NCBI RefSeq assembly: GCF_021134715.1
Contig: NC_060021.1
Coordinates: forward strand, 11,812,501 to 11,876,500
Direction of reading: 5' to 3'
Length of the DNA: 64,000 nt
Source of the DNA: Daphnia pulex
Taxonomy: Eukaryota > Arthropoda > Branchiopoda > Diplostraca > Daphniidae
The translations under genes were made by a program, and so were the position numbers. The notes beneath the pieces are model-generated. The model saw nothing but the letters and a program-made list of their open reading frames with translations. It was not told the DNA's origin and made no database searches. Below, in pieces: positions 38,548 through 49,133 of this stretch; the first letter of the stretch is position 1, and each line of letters starts with the position of its first letter.

Positions 38548-39057
38548 TCAGCCTTTCAGCTTCAGCAATTTACCTAAAATATTACTTTTGACGCGGGTTC
38601 GTGGGGGACGACGGACGTGATTATATCCCGCTGCTGGAGGAGGGCCGTAGTTGTGTCCGTGGTGATGGCCGTGATGGCCGTGATGGCCGGGAGGACCAGG
38701 AAGGAGAAGAACGCCACCCGTTCCAGATACGGGAAATATGGCCGGCACTGGAGGCGGATGAGACGCTTTTGGGGGCGGATGATATTGCTGCGGACGGTGC
38801 TGATAAGCGGGTCCTGCCGAATGATGATGAATGGGTTCCGGATGATGCTGGTGATGATGAGGAGGTTCAACATAATCTTGTTGAGGAGGAGGTTTGATGT
38901 GATGATTGGGATCAGGCGGATATTTGGGCTCGTCGAATAAGAGAGCCTCTTCTTGTAGATGTTGGAAAGCTGGTGGCACTTGAAACAGCTGTTCCGTCTC
39001 ATGGGGATGAATTGAAACGGTGGCCGGCTCTTCTATGCCGGTGCTGTGTTCTCCGTC
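38548..39057 (-). CDS. 3' exon of an unrecognised His/Pro-rich protein (partial)
   Basis: A 169-codon open stretch on the minus strand ends with TGA at 38550-38548. It has no ATG start: the frame stays open upstream to a TGA near 39120, and the sequence ACACAG|GAC at 39058 is a good phase-0 splice acceptor, so this is probably a terminal exon. The protein begins DGEHSTGIEEPATV, is rich in His and Pro through its middle (PPHHHQHHPEP, PGHHGHHGHHHGHNYGPPP) and ends in a basic tail, RVKSNILGKLLKLKG, with amphipathic character. No domain was recognised. Composition resembles secreted matrix, metal-binding or cuticle-associated proteins, but this is only resemblance. The upstream exon(s) were not found. 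Confidence 0.5.
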   Translation of the reverse strand, partial: DGEHSTGIEEPATVSIHPHETEQLFQVPPAFQHLQEEALLFDEPKYPPDPNHHIKPPPQQDYVEPPHHHQHHPEPIHHHSAGPAYQHRPQQYHPPPKASHPPPVPAIFPVSGTGGVLLLPGPPGHHGHHGHHHGHNYGPPPAAGYNHVRRPPRTRVKSNILGKLLKLKG

Positions 39058-39781
39058 CTGTGTCGATCGAGTGCCATCGAGTCGTACATTCGTATAGGGC
39101 CCAGTTATGTCGGTCGGTCAGTCAGTCAGTCACCGGGTTGTTGTGCGTGTGTTATAGCGTGCAAGTACATGTAAAAGAAATAAAGAAATTGATTCGAAAC
39201 ATAAAAGAGGAGAACATTCGTCTCGGAGAATGGAATGAGATGGAAGAAAAGAATTGGACTATGAAATCGTTAAGAGGACGGACGTCATGATTCTTTGTTG
39301 CATAACAAAATCTGGGTCAACGACACTTTTGGGGATCTTATCTTTTTTCTCCTATAGCGTGAGGAAGATTTGGAATGAGAGAGTCTGGGTTTCCACTTGT
39401 GCATGATGCTCTACGTGATGTTGTTATACTTGTTGGTCACGCTCGGCCGCCAGTTGGTGGTCTTCCTCTACCCCTTTTTTTTCTAATAATACCGTTAGAC
39501 GTTTAACTACTTTATGGGCAAATGATGCGTGTCAACGATGAAATGGAAGAGCGGTTGTGGAGGCAGCAGCAGCCCAATTTTCTTTCTTTTCTTTTGTAGT
39601 CGAGAATTGACACACAAGTCCAGTCAAGTATGTTGGAATGAGGGGGATTATAAAATAGCGACACGCAAGTGCAATGTTTTTGTAACGACGTCATTTGAAA
39701 AATTGGCAATACAAAGAAAGCTCCACACAAAAAACAATTGAAGGAATAAAAAAAAATTTATATGTTGGCTTTAAAACATAA
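39058..39781. other. Spacer between His/Pro-rich exon and PX3
   Basis: No confident coding exon. A short GTCA/GTCG tetranucleotide-type run lies at about 39109-39132. An upstream exon of the His/Pro-rich gene may lie here, but none could be fixed from splice sites alone. Confidence 0.4.
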
Positions 39782-42700
39782 TTAGCCGGATCGATAACGT
39801 ACGTAATTCGCATTGTCGCCGCTGTCTCGCCACAGTTCCAAATTGATTCGAGGCAGGATGGAGCTCCGACAAGGCACACGGGGATTCCTGAATCGGGTTG
39901 TTTTTATTTTATTTTATTTTTTGAAATTGAATGATTTGTTTTGGCGGTATGTAAATCAATAAAGGGCGTATCTTGTGTCGCCGCCGACTAATTGCGATGG
40001 ATTGAATCGATCGAGACTTACAATTTGGGATCGGGCAGAACCATGACGTAGACTTGAGCGCTGTCGATGTGGTCGCCGTTGTCACAGACTAGCCGGGAGA
40101 GTTTCACTTTTCGTATTTCTTGTAATTGAGCTGATGGCGACGACGCCCCCATTGAAGAAAAAGTAATCAAGAGTGAACGTGCATTGCAATTAGATATATT
40201 ATAGCAAATCAATTAAACTGGGGTGGGGACCAAGGTCGATTGAGCTATACTCGTCTAATAAATTGTTTTCATTTCGATTAATTGCTCTACTTATCCTAGA
40301 AGCTTTACACTATTAGTCGAATGCTAATTATTTGATTGCTGCCGCTGTCTGGCGTGCTTTGACGCCTGTAAAAAGCTCTAGGGCGTTGAAAGGGTGCCCC
40401 CATACCCACCCTTTCAACTAATAGAGGAATAAATTTGATTGTGGGTTTTTACCTTGCGTGAATGAACTGGGCCAACCGCCGTTTTCGTACCAGAATCGAT
40501 CGCCGTAGCGCAAATTTCTGAACGTCTCGCCGATGATGCAGCCAAACACGGGGCCGACCATACTGCCCGGCGCAGGCCGTTCAGAGATGCCGGCCGACCA
40601 CAGATCGATGTCGTCTGGAGTCGAGTAGATGTTGGTGTAGCGTTGCAGGGTGTCGTTGGTGAAGACTCCGATCAGGTCGTCCCAGTGTCGTGCGGGAGGC
40701 AGACCGCAGTAGCGCCGGAAAGCGTTGTAAGACGGAACGCCGTTATCCCTGCCACGTTGCATGTTGAGCGAAGCCAAATCGAGACCCCATCTGTTTTGAC
40801 CTTCTTGGAACAAGTGGTTCGTCAACTGCATTTAGAAAATATATAACCCCGCCCAAAAGAAAAAATGAAATTAATTTTTACAATTTGATTTTTACTCTTA
40901 GGCTATACTCTTGATGAATCCATCCGCTTGAGCAAATAGCTATCATTGCGTTTCAATCAATTTGAATGGTCGTTATTGATCTTTATTGCTTTATTATTGT
41001 TGTTGATGGTATTGTTACCTCTTCTGTGACGGAATCGTCGACGGCTTGAGATACTTGATTCATGAAACCGGACAGGTACTGATCGCAAATGCCTGGCCCG
41101 TACATGTCGATGGGATTCAGGAGCATTTCGCTCAACCGCCGGGCCGAGACGAATTGATGGGAGACACTCCAGCGTTCGATGGTCGATGGAATGAGCGAGT
41201 GGCCGAATCGGTAAGCGGCCGCGAAAAAGCCAACGGGAATCGTAGGATCCACCGTGGGGTCGTAAAATGAACCCATGCCCTGTCGTCACGTCAAATAATT
41301 AATAACATGGGTGGAACGGTCTACTTATTAATGACGAGTTGTCATTTACCTTCTTGTCTAGAAGGAGACCGTAACGGCTCATAATGTCCTTGCCCAGGAC
41401 CATGGGCAGAAATTCGTTATAGGTGATGTGCTGGACCATGGCCGCTACTATGTGTCGCGTTTCCTATTTGCGTTGTTTAAAAAAAAATGGAATTCATTTT
41501 TTAGGGCAATGTCCAACTCATCAATTGAAATGTACAATTTAATACCTGGTAGATCTTCTCGTCGTCCCAGTGGGGGTTGATATAACCGAATTCGACGGCG
41601 ATGCGGTTGTGCTCTCGCATCATGATGGTGTGATGAGTGGTGAGCATCACTTGCTGATTGGCTCGAGTGTCGCCTGTTTGGGGTAATCGAAAACCATTTG
41701 AATTGTCTTTTTGTTTGGCTTTATACTCTTTTAGTCTGAAATGATTACCGGCGAGGAAACAGTAGACGTCCTTGTTTGGGCGGACGCATCCAGCGTCGGG
41801 ACTTTCCAATTTGGGTGGCAAAAGATCCTTAAGGCCAAGGTGATGATTGGCCGAGTTGGTCTTGAGGAGGCCGCCCTGGAAGCGGCGCAATTTGTCGGCC
41901 GTCTCTTTGGACGAGCCGTAAACGAAATTGGCGTCCAACGTGCTGGTGATGATGTTCATCGTTGTGCGAGAACCTAAACAGTCAAAGAAAATTATTAATT
42001 GTGTCGTGATGCGTCGTGATTTGTTTCGTTTTGTATCCACTGATTGTTGGATTGATCGTATAGTTCAATTTCAATCGAAACCTTATCCGTGTTGGGACAA
42101 TCACGTTTTGAAATTGCATCGCCACCGTGAGTCGATCAATTTGAATTTTGAAAATATAATATTTTGAATCTGTCATGTTTGTTTGACTGGCATTAGATAA
42201 ATGTGACGCAACTAGCGTTCATTATGTCGAGAGTGGCAAGAAATAGATTTCGTGATTCTCTTGTTGAATGTAATACGAGAAACGGGTTCGTGAACGAGTT
42301 TGTTGGCGCGTTCCAGCGAAAAGAAAGCGGCGCGGTCGGACGAGGAAACGGAACAGACCGAGAAAAAGAATTATCAAGTCTTTTTTTTGTGTGTGTGTCA
42401 TTGGGAACAGACCTAATTTGCAATTCTCAGTCAGTCCAGAGCCCGATCGGACAAACTCCATGCAACGGCGTCCGAAATTCGAGTAGAACGGGTCCTCTGT
42501 AGGGATCTCGACGGGCCAGCAGGCCGGATGGCGCTGGTTTGGCGTCTTATCGCAGCATTTCGGCTCGGCGTCCGTCTCGGGATCTTTAATGAAACACAAT
42601 TAAAAAAAGTGAAAACTTTCTCTGCCAGGTTGACTGGTCAATAGATAATTATATTGTGTATAGTGTGAGGCGGGTGACTGATTTGATTCGTGCCGACTCA

Positions 42701-44639
42701 CGATCGTGAGTCGGCACAAATTTATTCCACTGCAATTCCTTTTTGTTTTGTTGTTTTTTGGGTAGCCTGTCGGAATGATTTGCAGTTGGACAAGAAGTCT
42801 GATGTGCAAGCATCGAGAATACAATGAAAGCCACAGCTAGGTGAATTCCCTGATGGACAAGAGAAAGTGCAAGGTCTTTTGTTGTTGCAATTTCTCTGTG
42901 ACATTTCAAAAGTGTTGTTGGACACTTAGACTTAAGGTATGTTCGCCATTATTATTTGAATGGCTTTGGCCAAATTCGGCTAAAGGCCGAAATGCCTTTT
43001 CACGTCGCAACAGTGTGTGTGTGTCAATACCTTTGCTCTCTGCTCCCATCGTCATGTCGTGATCGATCAACTGGCCCCAGGCTGGCAGGTAGACGGTGAC
43101 TGCGTGATCGTGAAAGCCGAAATCGCGATGGTTGATGGCCGAAACGTAGCGGGCCGTCGGCAGCTCTTTACCTGTCACTGAGATTCTCGGCTCGCTGACA
43201 CCTGTCCATAAAAACAGAATTTATAATCATCAATGACGTCGAGTCAAAAACTTTTTTTAAAAAAAAAAGGTAAATTCATTTAGTTGGTCTTGCAAATGTT
43301 TTCAATGCAATTCTATTTCGGGTCTCAGTAATGTCTTGCCATTTGTTTGTTTGGCTTTGACTTTGTTTGGCTTTTTTCTCTTTGAAATGGGAGGTTGAAT
43401 TATTTGCATATTTCTCTTTGGTTGTTACTATTACCGTCTGCGTAATCGGGCGGCAACAGGCGTCGCATTGTCGAAAGAGTGGCCCCCCAGTGTGGGTGAT
43501 CCAGGTTGTTGCACATGCCGTTGTATTCCCTGTAGCGCTTGACGCTGCACTTGGGTCTCTTGAGGTAAGCCGGACAAAAGTCGTCGATGACGGTCCGCTG
43601 AGTGTCGATCAAAGGCAATGCCTCGTGGACTGCGTCTGGGTGCAGATTGTACCTTCACAATTGATTGGGAAAATATATATCAGTCGGTTATAGTTGCTCA
43701 AGCGGAAATTGAGCCTAGGCCGATTGGGCTTTGAATCGTCCAATGTCGATTCAGTGGCCGATTTCATGTCCTGTTGTTGGGTTTCACAGTTTACAAGTTT
43801 ACAAGAGAAAGTTTGCGACCAATTTGAAACGAAAAATGCCAACTCACTCTTTGATCAAATTGCGGCTGGTCTCCACCAATATTTGACTCAAGTGGTCGAC
43901 GTCAATGTCGGTCATGGAACGTCCTTTAGGTCCGGGTAGGTTCATCCGCAGTTTGGTGGCGCTAAAAGCCGCGTTTACGGCCTCGTACGTCACGCACGCC
44001 GAGTCCCTGTAATGAGTTGTCAATTTGAGTGAAAAGGAAAACCAGTGCGCCAAACGTCCAAACACTTGCACTCAAATTCTCCACATTTTCATTTTGAACG
44101 ACTTTCCCGTCTATTTTTGTAACGTGTATTTTACCAGGTGGATTTTTAACGTTCGCTTTAAAACTCGTCCATCCATCGAGATAGTGAGCTCGTTAAATTG
44201 TAACAAAATGGCATGTAAGCGAAATGATTGCTGTCTGCTCGGAAAGAGAAAATTGTGCGAAATTTGACAGCCTCTGGTTTCAAACTAGTAAAGTTCTCTC
44301 ACAACAATTACTGCTAGTATCTTTCACTTTGCTGAATTCTATTTCAACTTGATTTGACATTGCGGACAATCTCCCGTCATTGAATGAAAGGCGACACTTA
44401 TTGGCTTGAAAGTCACTGACCCGTTGCGTCCAGGAATGTTGATGGCGCAATTGTCGCCGCCTTGGCGCGTGTATTGGTTGACTGGAAGGTGAAATGGGCG
44501 CTTTGCTGGAGATTGTCGTTGGTGATCGATTCCATTTGTAGGAGGTTGAAATGAGCTCCACAAGGAATGCGGATGGCGTTGCGGTTGCGGATCAATACCG
44601 ACGAGACTCGCCACTAAACCAAAGACGATCCACTGTAAC
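39782..44639 (-). CDS. Animal haem peroxidase PX3, secreted (start exon not found)
   Basis: Exons in transcription order: 44639-44421, 44006-43848, 43652-43435, 43201-43031, 42583-42413, 41973-41749, 41673-41546, 41463-41350, 41279-41019, 40825-40453, 40130-40022, 39887-39782. They encode about 751 residues plus an unresolved start. The first exon listed begins after the acceptor GACAG and encodes [14 protein letters not shown], the core of a signal peptide. No ATG lies in the exon, so a tiny start exon (as in PX1) is expected upstream; ATG 44917-44915 is one weak candidate. Motifs: [72 protein letters not shown]. The His of GRDHG is replaced by Asn. It has the most complete intron set of the three tandem copies. 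Confidence 0.9.
40131..40452 (-). other. Intron of PX3 (322 nt)
   Basis: Located between the 373-nt and 109-nt core exons. Donor GTAAAA, acceptor CATCAG. Nothing coding inside. Confidence 0.7.
41974..42412 (-). other. Intron of PX3 that splits the first cysteine-rich core exon
   Basis: 439-nt intron after the codons NCKL, with donor GTCTGT and acceptor TTTAG. PX1 and PX2 have no intron here; PX4 has one at the same place. Nothing coding inside. Confidence 0.75.
42584..43030 (-). other. Intron of PX3 with a perfect palindrome
   Basis: 447-nt intron following the WGQLIDHDM exon. Donor GTATTG (minus), acceptor TTAAAG. It contains the 28-bp palindrome described separately. Confidence 0.75.
42690..42717. 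repeat. 28-bp perfect palindrome
   Basis: The 14-base arm GTGCCGACTCACGA is followed immediately by its exact reverse complement with no spacer. The symmetry stops at 42689/42718. Transcribed RNA could form a hairpin, and DNA could form a cruciform; the function is unknown. Confidence 0.9.
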
Positions 44640-46696
44640 CTGTCGACACAGTTGAATAAATTTTTGTTAAATTGCGTTTGATTGGACACGAAAAATTGAA
44701 GGGAAAGCTTGATTATTATGATTAACGTTTGACGTTCTTTTCTTTTTCTGTTGGATTTTCTTTTTCACCTTACGCAATGCAACAGCGGCAATTGTGTTAA
44801 CAGTACATGGTTGATTGTGTTTTACTTTACTTTAGCGCGATTTGCGACGGGTAGTGGTCTGTAACAAAACGTGAGTTTGGACGTGCCAATCAATTGGTTC
44901 CGGTGAGTTTTTGCCATTTTTTCAGGGTGGGGTTTTTCCAACTTTTCCGTTCGTCGGCATCCAATCAAATTGTTGGATGGTCACACTTTTCACCGTGTTG
45001 TCTTACTTTTCTATATCAGATGGAAATCTATTTCTGCTATCCATTCATGTGCCTCTTTTTTTCTATCAAGAAAAAAAGAAAAAAACGTGACGAGATGTTT
45101 AAGCGCTTTCGTTTCTAACCAGAAATCGCGAGCGTGTGTCAAGTGAAACGCGGAATGGTTCGGCGATCCGATTTCGATTCCGCCAGGTCAGCCAACTCGC
45201 ACAATCTTTCAAGTCGACCGTCATAATGCGCAAATAAAAGTGTCCGACGACCAGGGCACAATAGATTGAACCAACAACAAACAAAACTTTTTCGGACACG
45301 GCATCATAAAACTTAAAACAGGAAATTTTGAATAGCAAGTGGACTCGAGTTATTTGTGACCGCCACGCTGTCCAGCTCTAATATAAAAGTCAAGAAAGAA
45401 TAGCCAGTAGTTTCTAAAAAAAGAAGAAAACAAAAATACTTAAAATCTAGTGCTGGAACTCTTACGCCGTCAAGTCCAACAAGTCGACGACAGGGACATT
45501 ATAGTCGACTTGACTGCGCTTGAACGGCTTTTTTAAAAACTGTTTTTTTCTTTGTTCATTCGAAACTAGCGAGGACAATTTGCCTGGAATGATGACTTTC
45601 TCTCGTACTACACTGCTATAGTGACTCCATTTTCCAACGCACTAAAAGATATTCAAGTTTCAATGGACGTTTTCTTACTCTACAGTCTTTTGAGAGATCA
45701 ACAAAAACTGTTAACAGCTGCCATGATAAATATGGGACCGTGACATTTTTCACTTCTGTCACTTTTCCTACCCGTTTTTCATAAACTGGCCATTTTGTTC
45801 CTGTTTGGTAAACCGACGAAGAGACTCAACCATTCTTCATGATTGTCTTGTCCCCCGCACCCAAAAGTAATCGCTATTGAAATTTCGGAGAGAACGCGGC
45901 GGCTCAATTGAGCGAAACACGCACAGACGAAAGGACATTTTTTGGGAGAAAACGAGTACGAGTGTGTAGGTGCTGCTGCAAATCCTCTCCTATTTTTTAC
46001 TGACAAATTTCTCTCTTTTTTTTACCAACTTTTTCTTCGGTCGGGACTGGGAGGGAAAAGAGGATGCGACGCGGCGGGTAAATTGCGTCACGTTTGTTGG
46101 CCCGCCGCCGCCCGATGCGACAATGCTCGTTTTTATTTGTCGCGGTTTTTATTTTTTGAAAAATTATCAGCGCATGATACTACTACCGCCTTGGCCATCT
46201 CGCTTCTCGGCTGTGTATATTGTTCAACAAATCAAGTGCCGGGATTATTATCTGATGGGCGTAGGGTGTGCGGCCTTTTCCCGCCCGCTTTCTAAAATGA
46301 TATTTACACTCGGGCTAATTGACAAAAGGCCATCAGCCCACAGACATAACAGATAATATATTTGCCATTATCATCTGTGCATAGTATTTATGAAGTATAC
46401 CGCAACCGACGTCATAATACACGTCTCGCATTGTGGGTTATCTAGAGCTTTTCTCCAACCCCGGGATCTCTTTTTCCTTTTTTTGCGCTCACAAAGAGGA
46501 GGATATTAGAAGAAGTTTAGTTTTGAAATATGCAATGATAATGAGCTGATTTTAGTAGGAAAAATTAAATTGAATTTCCATCAGAGGAGAAATCTTTCCG
46601 AGTATTTTTTATTTTATTTTTATTATTTTTATTGTAATTTACGACTTTGATGCACGCCATTTCCTGTTTTGGTTTTTGTTGTTTCCCCTAAGAAGA

Positions 46697-46745
46697 GTTG
46701 GGTACCCAACATAACATTGTTGTATGTTATGAGTTCGTACCCAAC
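46697..46745. repeat. Imperfect inverted repeat (hairpin)
   Basis: The left arm GTTGGGTACCCAACATAACA and the right arm are complementary over about 20 bases, with a few mismatches around one internal bulge and a loop of about 6 bases (TGTTGT). The arms are too short for a typical animal microRNA precursor. Confidence 0.75.
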
Positions 46746-47298
46746 ATTGCCGAGTTGAATGGCCTAGGAAAGGTGACCCGTGGGAATAATAACGCCATGT
46801 CGAAGGTGATGCAGTCATAATAGTTAACTTGTATCGTTTGTTTCATAAAGAAAATGGGTGGTGGTGGTGTGTGTGTTTAGAGCCGAGCGATGAAGTGAAA
46901 TGAAATTCATTTAGCGGTTCTTGTTCCCCTCATGTACGTACACTCTTCTTCTTCTTCTTTCTCTTCTCCCACCTGTTGTTATTATTGTTCAAGAGCCAAA
47001 CAGCTTAAGGGTTCGTAATAGCGGTGGCGAATATATAGGCCAGTCGGCCAACGCCGACCCAGATGGCATCTCACCGCTCGCATAGCTTATACGTAGTACT
47101 CTGAATGAACTGGCATCAAACGCATTTAATAACGGCACACTCGCCTGCTCTCTGTTTCTTCTTTCTTTCTCTCTCTTCATTTTATAATGGCTTTTTTGTT
47201 TCATCGAGAAACAGCAGCCACTGCAATATGTAGACGGAGAATAATGAGAAAGAAAAAGAAGAACAGGTAATAGGCGAAAGCAGATGAGAAACTCGTGT

Positions 47299-47313
47299 GG
47301 GGGGGGGGGGGGG
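47299..47313. repeat. Poly-G tract, 15 G
   Basis: Uninterrupted run of 15 G on the plus strand. Shorter runs of 11 G occur at 22515-22525 and 57971-57981. Confidence 0.9.
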
Positions 47314-48389
47314 ACGTGTTATGTCTGCCTTTTGTCACGACGACATTTCTCCGTGATGCTCGACTGAGCAGTGCGGTCAATAAAGTGCTGGGCAGCAGCA
47401 GCACAGGAAAGCCGAAATGCAAACAGAACTCTGAGACAGAAACGACAACTATTTAAAATATTTCCCAGTCTTTCTCGTTCGTTTCAGCTGTCAGTTTGGT
47501 CATTTGCGTCTGTTTCACTGATGGACAGTCGAAACTCGAAAGTACTACTGTAATGGCGACGTGACTTTTTGATGTTGCTCGTAACGAGAACCTCAACTCG
47601 ACTGTTGTACCGTTTGCCTTGCTTACATTACCCCCTATGCCTCTAGTAGTGCTCTATACCCTATGCGGTAATAACGAGCGCGGTTAATGCGATTCCGTTC
47701 GACCGTCCACCTGTCGTTTCCTCCCGCAACGACGTTTGTTTTTCTTCTACAGCCTCGGGAATCGTTCTTGCATAACACATGTTCAAAATCACATATGGGA
47801 TAAGATAGGGTCGTCCTGGCACGTCTCACTCCGTTAGACAGTCGTTTGTCATTGAAATTGATGTGCAAATCAAATAGTTGGTTACCATCCATTTAGCGGT
47901 ATATTTTGTATAATCATTTGAATTGATGAAGCGGCACCTGTTGCCCAACTTGTCTTCATTCCTTATACAAAGTGTTTTTCTTTGCAAACAGTTTTGCTCT
48001 AGATCAAAGTGGTACGTTTCCTGGATCAGTATGACAGTAACGCGTGTGATTTATATGTTCGCGTCAACACGAGCGCTTTAAAAATAAAAGAAATGAAGGG
48101 AGAAAAAGTGCATCTCCACTTTGTGTTGATAAAAATCTGAATGAAACGGTTATTTGACTAGTCGAACAATAAACCCTTTGTTTAAAATTTTTAACGATAG
48201 CCAAACAAAGTGTAATGAAGCGTGGTGAGGGGAGTTGGGGCTTACCTTGTCTGGCGAATCATGGTGCTGTGCATCCGCCACGATGGCTGCTCGATTCCAC
48301 TTGCACTTTTTTACTTTTATCTATTTTCGACTCGTCTTTATTTTTATTTGTTTTTAAAAGAATAGTATCACCCTCGAAAATAATGAAGC

Positions 48390-49133
48390 TTAGCGGAGAA
48401 TAGAATTGCAGGTAAAGGTGGATATCACTTTGAAGTTGTTTTTTGAAATGGAGTTGTAATAAAAATGCGAAACTTTTGATACGTGGGGTTGGTACGGCCC
48501 TAAACCATCCACTTGGGTTGTTGGGTGAGGTGCGTGCTGAGCCAAAGGTAAAGCAGAATGGTCAGTACCGAGAGCTAGCACCTCTGGTCTTATAGTCGTG
48601 GTCGGTGTTGTTCTCTTCCCAGCACTTAGTTGGGGATTCCAGCCGGCACGATGAGGAGCTTCATTCTTTGGCTCAAATGGAATATTATGTACGTGCCGTC
48701 TGCACTGGGCTGTGCTGGCAGCCCAGTGTAGTATAGTCTGCAGCAGAGCGCAGGCCAAGTGTGAAACAGAGCTCCTCCCTCCGATGTTGTTGCTGCAGCG
48801 AGGAGGAGGTAGGCAGGAGGCTAAATGGGGTGGAGGAACTGAAGAGAAGAAAGCACAAGAATCCCCCCCATAGCAAAAAATAAAATAACTGGCCAGGAAG
48901 GGGGGCTTAGAAAAAAAAACGACGTCGACGACGATGGAAGCGCGGAGGCGGTATACTAGCGACACCTGCGGACGTTCAAAAAGTAGAACACACGAAATAT
49001 GAAAGAAAAAACTGAGAAATTGTTTCTTTTTTTCGTTGGTATATATCCCAGTGCACATCAAGACGAGCTGCTGCTTCTTCTTCTGCACATGTTTGGCATG
49101 ATGATGAATGATCATCTGAATTCTGCCACGCAT
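48390..49133 (-). CDS. Hypothetical ORF, 247 codons, no recognised homology
   Basis: ATG at 49133-49131 to a stop at 48392-48390 without interruption. This is the longest ATG-initiated frame of the 44.6-58.9 kb gap. The first half is Phe/Ser/Val-rich with hydrophobic stretches (FFFHISCVLLF, FLASYFIF) and then Pro/Cys-rich. The second half is more polar and less repetitive (PFEPKNEAPHRAGWNPQLSA). No domain was recognised, and no splice pattern supports it. It may be chance, or contain part of a genuine exon in its second half. Confidence 0.18.
   Translation of the reverse strand: MRGRIQMIIHHHAKHVQKKKQQLVLMCTGIYTNEKKKQFLSFFFHISCVLLFERPQVSLVYRLRASIVVDVVFFSKPPFLASYFIFCYGGDSCAFFSSVPPPHLASCLPPPRCSNNIGGRSSVSHLACALLQTILHWAASTAQCRRHVHNIPFEPKNEAPHRAGWNPQLSAGKRTTPTTTIRPEVLALGTDHSALPLAQHAPHPTTQVDGLGPYQPHVSKVSHFYYNSISKNNFKVISTFTCNSILR

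Noticed and set aside
38574..39002. Second minus-strand frame starting MRRNSCFKCH over the His/Pro-rich exon
   Set aside because: It has an ATG, but reads Ile/Arg-rich shadow sequence of the His/Pro frame (CAT to ATC shift).
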